Positions 1-7,165 of a DNA stretch of 57,776 nucleotides are shown in pieces. The position numbers were made by a program, and so were the translations under genes. Under the pieces are notes generated by a model. It ran no database searches. It was not told where the DNA came from and worked only from the letters and a program-made list of their open reading frames with translations. Position 1 is the stretch's first letter; every line of letters begins with the position of its first letter. The stretch lies in contig JAFULM010000031.1 of assembly GCA_017483185.1 (NCBI GenBank), positions 1-57,776 on the forward strand, written 5' to 3'. Source of the DNA: Prevotella sp. GTDB taxonomy: Bacteria; Bacteroidota; Bacteroidia; Bacteroidales; Bacteroidaceae.

Positions 1-104
1 ATGCTGAATCTCTTAACTCTAAGTTGAAAGGCTTTAGAGCACAACTACGCGGTGTGCAGGATTTACCTTTCTTTATGTTCAGAGCGTCCATAATCTTTGG
101 ATAA
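1..104 (+). mobile_element. 3' end of an insertion-sequence transposase (partial)
   Basis: An open frame enters from the left edge (codons from base 3) and stops with TAA at 102-104. The last 33 residues include LKGFRAQLRGVQDLPFF, which resembles the extreme C-terminus of DDE transposases of the ISL3-like group in Bacteroidales, where a FNAKIKxFRxxLRGVxDxxFFLYR pattern is usual. Only this tail is inside the window. The IS end should lie about 105-125, directly against the truncated lipoprotein gene on the other strand. The family is recalled from memory and the terminal repeat cannot be confirmed without the other end. Confidence 0.6.
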
Positions 105-125
105 CATGATTATATTGCCACGGAC

Positions 126-611
126 TTATGCAACTGTGCCGTTTTTCTCCTTTGCAGCCAAAGTCACTGCACTATGAGCATACATCAGATCACTATGTTT
201 CTTACCATCTTTCAATCTGACGACCGATGTCGGCGAAACATTTTCTTTTGAAGGAATGTCATAATCGTTGCTTTCAGCTCCGGCGACTGCATAAACATCA
301 TAAGTTCCTGCTGCAAGTTTAACAACAAGCTGGGTTTCAGACGACCCTATGACTGATTCTTCTACGCATACTCCATTTGAACCGAATACATAAACATGCA
401 CAGGATAGCTTATCTTGGAATCTCCGACTGATTCTGCTCGTGTGCGAACCTGCAATGTACAATTGGCCTCTGCCGGTTTGGGTGCATCAACATTAGTTGA
501 GCCCAGTTCCTCTTCGTCTTCACTATAAACATCTTTGGAACACGAAACGGTCATCAGTGCTGTCGACAGAAGTATCAACAGAGCCGAAATGGTTGTCAGT
601 TTTAATTTCAT
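126..611 (-). pseudogene. Mfa2/FimB-like fimbrial anchor lipoprotein, 3'-truncated
   Basis: The 161-residue product starts with a lipoprotein signal peptide (hydrophobic residues 5-20, lipobox TVSC with Cys24). A beta-rich segment follows, with the pattern VHVYVFGSNG and LAAGTYDVYAVAG, as in the first immunoglobulin-like domain of FimB/Mfa2-type fimbrial anchor proteins of Bacteroidales. Those proteins are normally about 280-330 residues long. This one stops at 126-128, only about 21 bp beyond the end of the transposase tail, so the second half seems to have been removed by the insertion. It would have been exported and attached to the outer membrane. No fimbrillin gene is adjacent. Family assignment is moderate; truncation is well supported by length and context. 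Confidence 0.6.
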
Positions 612-656
612 ATAGAGTTATTTATTGGTGGCTTACAGTTGTTTTTCTAATCTTCA

Positions 657-684
657 CAAAGGTAACAATTATTCTCTATACCAA
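657..684 (-). promoter_or_regulatory. Promoter of the truncated lipoprotein
   Basis: On the minus strand a TACCTTTG (-7 element of the Bacteroidales TAnnTTTG type) lies at 657-664. A TTG (-33 element) lies at 682-684, with a 17-bp spacer. It is about 45 bp upstream of the start codon at 611. The rest of 612-753 shows nothing else recognisable. Confidence 0.55.
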
Positions 685-753
685 AGAATAAATTCAAAAA
701 AAATTACTGCGAAGGTAGCGTTTTAGCACCACTGCAAGCCCAATACCGTATCG

Positions 754-2088
754 CTATTCTGTCTGTGCGGAATCCGGATCTTTCACAACAACCTTTATCT
801 TGGATATACGCCGCTCATCCATTTCCATCACTTCAAACGTGAAGTTGCGATATACAATCTTTTCGTGCAGCTGAGGAAACTCTCCTTTTATATCCAATAG
901 CAGACCTGCTACGGTCTCGGCATCACCTTCAACATCCGCAAAGACATCTTCGTCAATCTTCATCACACGGAAAAAATCGGTCTGCTGCGTTTTTCCTTCA
1001 AAGATAAACGTATTGTTGTTGACACGAACATAGTTTTTCTCTTCCTCATCATACTCATCATTGATCTCCCCTACTATCTCTTCCAAGATATCCTCAAGGG
1101 TGACAATGCCGCTCGTTCCCCCAAACTCATCGACCACCACTGCTATGTGAACCTTATTCTCTTGGAATTCACGCAACAGGTCATCTATCTTTTTCGTTTC
1201 CGGAACAAAATAAGGCGGACGTATCAAAGACTGCCAACGAAACGTCGCCGGTTTACCCAAATGCGGAAGCAAGTCCTTGATATAGAGAATACCGCGAATG
1301 TTATCGATACTGTCCTGATAGACCGGGATGCGCGAATAATTGTTATCAATGATACAACGAAGCACATCCGAAAACTGCGATTTGAAGTCTATATCCACCA
1401 CATCCTGACGGCTCGTCATTATTTCTCGTGCCGTCTCGTCACCGAAACGCACGATTCCCTCAAGCAGATTTTTTTCCTCCTTGATGTCTTCCGTATCCGT
1501 CAGTTCCAACGCCTGTTCCAGATCGTCGACACTTAGCGTATGGCTCTCCTTCTGCATGACCTTACCTGCCAGAACACCGGAACGAATGAGCACGGTGGCC
1601 AATGGATAGAAAACCCTACGACAGAAGAGCAATGCGCCGACTGCCATGCGGCAGAAGCGCAACGGATTTTGTCCACTATAAACCTTTGGCAATATCTCTC
1701 CAAAGAGCAGAAGAACAAAAGTAAGGATGATTGTGATGCAAACAAACTGCAACCAATAGGCCGTTCCGAAATCGATGATATGGCCAAAGAAGTAGTTGCA
1801 GAGCATGATGATGGTCACATTAATCAAGTTGTTTGTGATAAGGATTGTGGCCAACGTGCGTTCGGAATCCCTGCGCAAATCCATTATACACTTGTCACCA
1901 TCGGTCTTTTCCTCCGCAAGTTCGTCCAAATCACCGGGCGAAAGTGAAAATATGGCTATCTCGGAACCCGAAGCGAAACCTGATGCAATCAACAGCAGAG
2001 CCGCCAACATTCCGGAAATAATCACTCCGATGGTGGGAGTCATGAAATGGATTTCTCCCAAAATCTGTTCTATCTCTATCGGTAACAA
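754..2088 (-). CDS. gldE: GldE-like CNNM/CorC-type membrane protein
   Basis: The 444-residue protein has three to four membrane segments in the first about 190 residues (DUF21/CNNM domain, with the GEILPK motif). A pair of CBS domains follows (about 215-335, including TSRQDVV and IVVDEFGGTSGIVTLEDILEE). A CorC/HlyC transporter-associated domain ends it (about 350-435). This is the architecture of gliding-motility-associated GldE and of Mg/Co efflux proteins. In Bacteroidetes gldE typically sits just after ssb, as here (14 bp apart). The start at 2088 is TTG; an ATG 15 codons in (2043) is an alternative, just ahead of the first membrane helix. Many non-gliding Bacteroidales keep this gene, so a role in ion transport or type IX secretion is inferred, not shown. 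Confidence 0.85.
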   Translation of the reverse strand: MLPIEIEQILGEIHFMTPTIGVIISGMLAALLLIASGFASGSEIAIFSLSPGDLDELAEEKTDGDKCIMDLRRDSERTLATILITNNLINVTIIMLCNYFFGHIIDFGTAYWLQFVCITIILTFVLLLFGEILPKVYSGQNPLRFCRMAVGALLFCRRVFYPLATVLIRSGVLAGKVMQKESHTLSVDDLEQALELTDTEDIKEEKNLLEGIVRFGDETAREIMTSRQDVVDIDFKSQFSDVLRCIIDNNYSRIPVYQDSIDNIRGILYIKDLLPHLGKPATFRWQSLIRPPYFVPETKKIDDLLREFQENKVHIAVVVDEFGGTSGIVTLEDILEEIVGEINDEYDEEEKNYVRVNNNTFIFEGKTQQTDFFRVMKIDEDVFADVEGDAETVAGLLLDIKGEFPQLHEKIVYRNFTFEVMEMDERRISKIKVVVKDPDSAQTE

Positions 2089-2102
2089 TTCTTTCTACGA
2101 TT

Positions 2103-2546
2103 TTAAAATGGCAATCCGCCGTTTCCCGTTTGCCCTCCGGTATTTGAGTCTGAACCAATAGAGTCTGTCCGTGACGATTCTACCGTCTGTCCTTGCTGTG
2201 GGACAGCGTTAGAAACCGCTTTCGGGGTTAGCATCTCCATGTTTTCAGCCCATACTTCCGTTACATTGTGCCTTATTCCACGCTTATCGTCATAAGCAGT
2301 GTAACGCAAGCGTCCCTCTATGTACAGTTTGTCTCCTTTGTGAACATACTTCTCCACAACTTCCGCCAAACGCCGCCAAAGGACGACATTATGCCAATCA
2401 GTGCGGTCGGGCACCTGTGTGCCATTCGGCAAAGTATATCCACGCTCTGTCGTTGCTAACGGAAATCGTGCCACAGCTACATTGCGGTCAACATACCTGA
2501 CTTCAGGTTCCTTGCCTACATTGCCTATCAACATCACCTTGTTCAT
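2103..2546 (-). CDS. ssb: Single-stranded DNA-binding protein
   Basis: The protein has 147 residues: an OB fold in residues 1-110 beginning MNKVMLIGNVGKEPEVR and containing TDWHNVVLWRRLAE and YIEGRLRY, then a flexible Gly/Ser/Gln-rich linker. The tail is GGLPF, the short C-terminal peptide that recruits partner proteins (usually DDDIPF-like, here less acidic). It coats single-stranded DNA during replication and repair. It lies 29 bp after an unknown conserved gene and 14 bp before gldE, so the three probably share a transcript. Confidence 0.95.
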   Translation of the reverse strand: MNKVMLIGNVGKEPEVRYVDRNVAVARFPLATTERGYTLPNGTQVPDRTDWHNVVLWRRLAEVVEKYVHKGDKLYIEGRLRYTAYDDKRGIRHNVTEVWAENMEMLTPKAVSNAVPQQGQTVESSRTDSIGSDSNTGGQTGNGGLPF

Positions 2547-2575
2547 CGCGGAAAGTCTGTTAGTTCATCAGTCCT

Positions 2576-3121
2576 TTATTTGCACAGACCGAGAAAACGG
2601 AATCTGAAGTTCTTCCCTTTAGCCGACGGAAACTGACTTCGTGAGTCTACACGTTGGCGCAGATGGTCAACGATCCGATTGTAGCAGTCTATACCCGATT
2701 CAGCCTTGCAGCATGCGACGAAGTGAGTGTCACGATATTGAAACTTACCCGTACCCGGCACTTGCAAAACACGCTTGAAATCTATCGTGCCTTCATACCA
2801 TCCGAACTGATCCTCATTCAATCGTGTCAAAACCGCCGACGTCATATTTCGACGGTCATCAGCCACAACCGGCGTATGGACGGCACGCTTTTCCTTAAAG
2901 TCAAGCATGGTCGCAGCCTCCGTCTTGATTATGATAAAATAAACCCGCGGACGTATTTTATAACGCTTGGGATAATAAACCTCGCTTGCCGCATATTCCC
3001 TTACGTCTGCCTCAAGCATGGGATTCATCCCTATCTCGTCGATGTCGTATAAGAATGCGACAGCCTCATCGACATTATGCACCAATGTCTCTCTATCGAA
3101 ATACCTTAAATATAAATTCAT
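2576..3121 (-). CDS. Conserved Bacteroidales protein of unknown function
   Basis: Start chosen at the ATG at 3121 (MNLYLRYFDRETLVHNVDEA), giving 181 residues. A longer frame continues upstream, but it runs through the tRNA-Gly gene and is not credible. The protein is soluble, with no signal peptide or membrane segment, mixed alpha/beta in character, and has a basic C-terminus. I do not recognise a named domain. It lies between a tRNA cluster and ssb with close spacing on the same strand, suggesting co-transcription with ssb and gldE. The name is therefore left as unknown. Confidence 0.7.
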   Translation of the reverse strand: MNLYLRYFDRETLVHNVDEAVAFLYDIDEIGMNPMLEADVREYAASEVYYPKRYKIRPRVYFIIIKTEAATMLDFKEKRAVHTPVVADDRRNMTSAVLTRLNEDQFGWYEGTIDFKRVLQVPGTGKFQYRDTHFVACCKAESGIDCYNRIVDHLRQRVDSRSQFPSAKGKNFRFRFLGLCK

Positions 3122-3158
3122 CAGAAGTTTTTGTTTTCCAAAATATCGGTAAAAAACG

Positions 3159-3231
3159 AGCGGAAAACGGGACTCGAACCCGCGACCCCAACCTTGGCAA
3201 GGTTGTGCTCTACCAACTGAGCTATTTCCGC
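3159..3231 (-). tRNA. tRNA-Gly (GCC)
   Basis: Minus-strand cloverleaf. The acceptor starts GCGGAAA and its 3' partner ends TTTTCCGC, the D-arm is GCTCAGTTGGTAGAGC, and the anticodon stem-loop is CAACC TTGCCAA GGTTG with anticodon GCC. The T-arm has GGGTTCGAGTCCC. CCA is not encoded. It is identical in sequence to the tRNA at 3494-3566. Confidence 0.97.
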
Positions 3232-3249
3232 AACAAAAAAAATAATGAG

Positions 3250-3333
3250 TGAAGAGGAGGAGACTCGAACTCCCACGTCGCAATTGACACTACCCCCTCA
3301 AAGTAGCGCGTCTACCAATTCCGCCACCTCTCC
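3250..3333 (-). tRNA. tRNA-Leu (GAG)
   Basis: Class II tRNA of about 84 nt with a long variable arm. The acceptor is GGAGAGG/CCTCTTC. The anticodon arm is CTACT TTGAGGG GGTAG, giving anticodon GAG, and the T-loop is GTTCGAGTC. It sits 18 bp from the neighbouring tRNA-Gly on the same strand. Confidence 0.95.
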
Positions 3334-3363
3334 AACACATTAACCATGTTGAATAAAAAAGAG

Positions 3364-3445
3364 TGCCCAAAACAGGACTCGAACCTGCACGCCTCGCGGC
3401 ACACGCACCTGAAACGTGCGCGTCTACCAATTCCGCCACTTGGGC
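3364..3445 (-). tRNA. tRNA-Leu (CAG)
   Basis: Class II tRNA of about 82 nt. The acceptor is GCCCAAG/TTTGGGC and the D-arm is shared with the neighbouring tRNA-Leu(GAG). The anticodon arm is CACGT TTCAGGT GCGTG, giving anticodon CAG, and the variable arm is GC-rich. It is the second of two adjacent leucine isoacceptors. Confidence 0.95.
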
Positions 3446-3493
3446 ATTTTTCACTGAAACCAACTCTCAGCGCCCTTTTTTGTTCAATATGTG

Positions 3494-3566
3494 AGCGGAA
3501 AACGGGACTCGAACCCGCGACCCCAACCTTGGCAAGGTTGTGCTCTACCAACTGAGCTATTTCCGC
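3494..3566 (-). tRNA. tRNA-Gly (GCC), second identical copy
   Basis: Same cloverleaf and same sequence as 3159-3231, anticodon GCC. It is the promoter-proximal member of the minus-strand array Gly-Leu(CAG)-Leu(GAG)-Gly. Confidence 0.97.
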
Positions 3567-3668
3567 GTTCATTCTGTTACCAGAAGCATCTCTCTCGATT
3601 GCGGTTGCAAAGGTACTGCTTTTTTCGTAACTGCCAAAACTTTCGATGACTTTTTTGCGAAAAATCTT

Positions 3669-4823
3669 CTAATCCATGCGATTTTTATAGTCTTCGTAGC
3701 CAAAACGGCGCAAAATTTCCAGTTTTCCGTCTTCATGAAGCATACCGATTGCGGGATGAGTGATGCCGTTAAACGTACATGTTTTTACAGTTGTGTAATG
3801 TATCATATCCTCAAAAACGACCTTATCGCCCGGTTTCAGCGGTCCGTCGAAACACCACGAGCCCATAAAGTCACCCGAAAGACAACTGTTTCCACCGAGT
3901 CGATATGTATTTTCTTCCGTAGCCGCTTCGAGCGGACGCAATTCCGCACCGCGCACAGCCGGGTGATATGGCATCTCCAGGCAGTCGGGCATGTGGCATG
4001 TGAAACTCACATCGAGAATGGCCGTCTTGACGGAATGATCCTCCACGACATCTACAACCGAAGCTACGAGTGGCCCCGTCTGCCAAGCGAAAGCGCTGCC
4101 CGGTTCGAGTATTATGCGCAGATTGGGATAGCGGCGATGCAGACCGTCCATCAGACGGACGAGCAGCTCCACGTCATACCCGTGCCGAGTCATCAGATGA
4201 CCGCCGCCAAGATTGAGCCAACGCAACTTCGGCAGCCAGCGTCCGAACTTCTCCTCTATATGCACGAGCGTCCGTTCCAGCACATCGGAACCGCTCTCAC
4301 AGTGGCAGTGACAGTGAAAACCCTCGATGCCCTCAGGCAGCGTCTCCGGCATACGGTCGGCCGTGATGCCGAAACGTGTGCCGGGAGCGCACGGGTTGTA
4401 GAGCATCGTCTCCACCTCCGAATATTCCGGATTGACCCTCAAGCCGCACGACACCGCCGGATTTATTTCCCGCACACGACGGCCGAAACGTTCATACTGC
4501 GCCAGCGAATTGAACGTGATGTGACTTGAGCAACGCGCTATCGTGTCGATGTCACCGTCGGTATAGGCTGGCGAATATGTATGCGCCGGAGCACCAAACT
4601 CTTCCGCAGCCAAACGCGCTTCACTCAGCGAACTGGCCGTAGTCGAACTGATATATTCACGGAATATCGGGAATGTCTTCCACAGTGCGAACGCCTTGAA
4701 AGCGAGTATTATCTCGATGTCGGCACGACGGGCCACATCGGCTATCAGACTGAGGTTACGCCGCAGCAGACGCTCCTCTATTATATATATAGGTGTAGAG
4801 ATGTTGTCGAATGTATTGCTCAT
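3669..4823 (-). CDS. nspC: Carboxynorspermidine decarboxylase
   Basis: A 384-residue PLP-dependent fold III decarboxylase. Start at ATG 4823 (MSNTFDNISTPIYIIEE); the upstream extension of the frame lacks family similarity. The PLP lysine is K43 in ILAFKAFALWK, the Gly-rich phosphate-binding loop is in WLNLGGGH, and the C-terminal catalytic region has GGNSCLSGDFMGSW with the active-site Cys. It converts carboxyspermidine or carboxynorspermidine to spermidine or norspermidine in the alternative polyamine pathway used by Bacteroidetes. Its partner dehydrogenase is not in the window. It lies 102 bp upstream (in transcription order) of the tRNA array. A decayed copy of its first codons occurs at 5901-5947. 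Confidence 0.93.
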   Translation of the reverse strand: MSNTFDNISTPIYIIEERLLRRNLSLIADVARRADIEIILAFKAFALWKTFPIFREYISSTTASSLSEARLAAEEFGAPAHTYSPAYTDGDIDTIARCSSHITFNSLAQYERFGRRVREINPAVSCGLRVNPEYSEVETMLYNPCAPGTRFGITADRMPETLPEGIEGFHCHCHCESGSDVLERTLVHIEEKFGRWLPKLRWLNLGGGHLMTRHGYDVELLVRLMDGLHRRYPNLRIILEPGSAFAWQTGPLVASVVDVVEDHSVKTAILDVSFTCHMPDCLEMPYHPAVRGAELRPLEAATEENTYRLGGNSCLSGDFMGSWCFDGPLKPGDKVVFEDMIHYTTVKTCTFNGITHPAIGMLHEDGKLEILRRFGYEDYKNRMD

Positions 4824-4853
4824 TGTTATTCTTCGTTGATTACTATACGGCCG

Positions 4854-4861
4854 CAAAGTTA
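4854..4861 (-). promoter_or_regulatory. nspC promoter -7 element
   Basis: Minus-strand TAACTTTG, 30 bp upstream of the nspC ATG, matches the Bacteroidales -7 consensus. A TTG at 4885-4887 is a possible but widely spaced -33 element. Confidence 0.5.
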
Positions 4862-4937
4862 ACACTTTATTTTGGCTTTGACACCAAATGTTTGCATTCA
4901 TTGTCCTATATATTAAAGGATGAAGGTGTTTCTGAAT

Positions 4938-5036
4938 CACACAGTAGGGACAAATTCTTGTATCTATCCTCCTACAACGCATTGAAAATCAGTGATTGTT
5001 TGGCGGACAGATACAAGAATTTGTCCCTACTGTGTG
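4938..5036. repeat. Inverted-repeat element, GTAGGGAC-ended family (copy 1)
   Basis: A 99-bp element. The left arm starts CACACAGTAGGGACAAATTC and the right arm is its near-perfect complement (about 30 bp, one mismatch). The loop contains CGCATTGAAAATCAG and TTTGGCGGACA. The arms and several loop words recur at 56015-56169, which argues for a dispersed element rather than a one-off terminator. It sits upstream of nspC between that gene and a pseudogene. Confidence 0.75.
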
Positions 5037-5082
5037 CATTCTGCGACACTCTCATTCGTTTTTTTTGCAGATTGCGGTTTGT

Positions 5083-5856
5083 TTATTTGTCCGATTGTTC
5101 GTTCTCATTAAACTCCTCGATCCATTCCTTTACTTTTGCTTGCAGCAAAGTCTTATCCGGCAGATAAAGTTGGTAAGCCGAAGCATAGATGCTTCAGTCC
5201 AAGAAATTCCAGTGTGATAGGATTCTTTATGACGTCCGATGGCTTCTCGATTGTTTGTCCCTCCCTTGCCAACCTCATCACTTCGTCTTTGTTACGGCTC
5301 AATGCCAGTCTTTCATAAAGGCAACTCCCAACCTGACGGCTGAGCTGTCGCACACTCCATTGCTGTTCAGTACATTCTATTTCATAAAAACTATGAGCTT
5401 CAGGATTCTCAATACGCATGAGTATAAGATAATGAGACCATGAAAGGGTGAATGTGGGTGCTGAATTTAACAGACACTGTTTGTCATTTTCATCAAGGTC
5501 AGAAATCCGTGACAATGCTGCGGATTTGTTCTCTTTAATTTGACAGACTCTGTTTGTCAAATTGGAATATACTAAAAAAATTGCCGAACTTGTCGCAAGT
5601 TTGAATACGACCAGCCTTCGCCAAACCTGTCCGTCAGACATTTGAAAAGTTCTTTCAGCATCGCCTTTCCGTATTCGGCTCTCGTTTCTCCCTTTTGTTC
5701 ATACTCCACGATATACTGTCCGATATGAAACTTCGTATATACCTCAGCCACGTTTACTGCTGTCACAACACGTTTCCGGGCTTGTGTGATAAGATCTGAA
5801 ACTTTCAGGAACAGGTCGTTCATATTTTGATTGTCTGCTATAATACTTTTTCCCAT
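5083..5856 (-). pseudogene. Decayed YhcG/DUF1016-type nuclease gene
   Basis: Three pieces of one gene are visible. The N-terminal DUF1016 part starts at ATG 5856 (MNDLFLKVSDLITQARKRVV, ending NLRQVRQFF). The next segment continues in a shifted frame (VYSNLTNRVCQIKENKSAAL through ITLEFLGLKH). A short genuine C-terminus (LPDKTLLQAKVKEWIEEF) ends at the stop at 5083. The frame is lost in a run of seven A residues (plus strand 5574-5580); eight would restore it. The PDDEXK nuclease half is missing between the second and third pieces, so there is also an internal deletion. Family members are about 340-380 residues. It is not a close copy of the intact family member at 10329-11462. Confidence 0.75.
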
Positions 5857-5900
5857 AACTCAATCTTCATCAACATTAGCAAACATCTTTTCAAGTTAGG

Positions 5901-6035
5901 CTATATAATATATAAGGTATCAGAACGTTGTCGAGCGTATTGCTCATGGCTTCCTTTTATTATCCGCTTGATTATTATACGCTCGTAATGCGTAATACAT
6001 TATTTCGTCATTGACGCCAAATAATGCTGTTTATT
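5901..6035 (-). pseudogene. Vestige of a second nspC 5' end and promoter region
   Basis: From the minus-strand ATG at 5947 the frame reads MSNTLDNVLIPYILY, against MSNTFDNISTPIYII in the real nspC, and similarity runs upstream through the promoter region (ATTGACGCCAAATAATG versus TTGACACCAAATGTTTG). The coding match ends after about 16 codons. The promoter element has degenerated (no TAnnTTTG). This looks like the relic of a duplicated or recombined nspC junction at the edge of the restriction island. Confidence 0.65.
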
Positions 6036-6308
6036 TGACCGGCGGATGGAAATTAGTTTTTTGTTTAAGAACAAAACATCTTAGGCATTTTCCGATTCGT
6101 GACTGAACAAACTGTGCAGAAATAGGCCGCACTAATTCAGAACTCAAATATAATAACGAGTGCCTGATCCAAAAGAACGGTAGTTCCTTGTCATACAGAA
6201 TTACAGCGTAACAAACATGAGGAACTTATGGGGAAGACAGCCAAAGTACATGAAGTCGCCACACCAAGCACCCCATCCTGTATTGCACAAAGTTAGCTTT
6301 TCATTGGC
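6036..6308. other. Gene-free stretch at the island edge
   Basis: No convincing gene, RNA or repeat is visible here. A short plus-strand open stretch (about 6300-6440) has no start and no recognisable family, and overlaps the tail of the silent hsdS cassette. Confidence 0.4.
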
Positions 6309-6449
6309 TCACTGGGATTGCTGAACGACAGCAGTCCATCCTGCAATGTTGTCGACCCGAAAGCCAATCAGGAAATGGCAGAAATTCTCCGTAGGAAAAA
6401 AACGCAAACGTGGAATGAGACTATAATAGGACAAGATTAAATGGTGTAA

Positions 6450-6463
6450 TAAATCAGAATTTA
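6450..6463 (+). repeat. Inversion site A
   Basis: TAAATCAGAATTTA: 5-bp inverted arms TAAAT/ATTTA around the asymmetric core CAGA. It encodes the C-terminal VNSDL region of the silent half-cassette on the minus strand. About 60 bp beside it are identical to the flank of site C. Confidence 0.75.
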
Positions 6464-7109
6464 CCGATACTTGGCCATTCATCAGGAGAGGCAAAAGTTC
6501 GTTACGCTGTTTTGTGAGTTCTATGTTACAGAATATATTCTTAGTCCATTCTTCAAATAATGGCTTGACAATATTTTTAAATGTGTTTGCAATTTTCAAA
6601 TCTGGAATAATAATTGGCAATTCTTTGAGATATTTGAAATGGCGAGAATACCCTAGATTGGGAATTTGCAATGCACTTACTGCCAAATACAAATAGTATT
6701 GAGATACAGCCTCGTTTGAGGAATATAAAATTTGGGTACCATCAGCTCCTCGTGCAAAATCAAAGTCTAAGAATTTGACCTTTGTGGAGTGGTCGCCAAA
6801 CAAAACCGCAGGATGTCGTGTTAAAAGATGGTCAATTTCATTTGTAAAGCCAACAATATACGAATCACCCTGGTCTATAATTGGATATTTCCCACAAGAA
6901 AGATATTCCTTTGTTTCATACCGTTTTGTTGTAGGATACTTATCTAAAATTTCAGATATCGGCATTGTTGACCACCCTTGCGGGATTTCTCTTCCAAACC
7001 GTTCATTATATACCATTACCTCACCGCTTGATTTATAGGGCTTGCCTTCTTCATTTGGAAAGTCAAACTGCACAAACCAGTAGTCGTAGAGCTGCTTTGC
7101 CATCTTCTC

Positions 7110-7123
7110 TAAATTCTGATTTA
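7110..7123 (-). repeat. Inversion site B
   Basis: Same 14-mer as site A in opposite orientation (plus strand TAAATTCTGATTTA). It lies in the central NQNLE codons of the silent second-half cassette, just left of the recombinase gene. Confidence 0.75.
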
Positions 7124-7165
7124 GCTGTCCTTTATATTATATATAAGAACATAAACATCAGAATT

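Larger units (their letters stand above)
6309..7130 (-). pseudogene. Silent hsdS 3' half-cassette (second target-recognition domain, TRD2b)
   Basis: The minus-strand frame begins without its own start in GQLNQNLEKMAKQLYDYWF, the central conserved region of HsdS. A first internal Met at 7103 exists. A target-recognition domain different from that of the expressed hsdS follows. Then comes the conserved end ELTKQRNELLPLLMNGQ, nearly identical to hsdS. After SVNSDL the frame runs on for about 48 residues unrelated to HsdS until the stop at 6309. It lacks a first recognition domain and a promoter, and is bracketed by the 14-bp sites at 6450 and 7110. It should become functional only when joined to an N-terminal half by inversion. 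Confidence 0.8.

Noticed and set aside
2986-3252. Plus-strand frame reading across tRNA-Gly
   Set aside because: The peptide ENGTRTRDPNLGK is the usual artefact of translating the complement of a tRNA gene.
3540-4529. 329-residue frame on the plus strand opposite nspC and a tRNA
   Set aside because: Starts inside a tRNA gene and is antisense to nspC; not a gene.
6300-6434. Plus-strand frame with NVVDPKANQEMAEILRRK
   Set aside because: No start codon, no recognised family, and it overlaps the tail of the silent hsdS cassette; could be a relic but not supportable.
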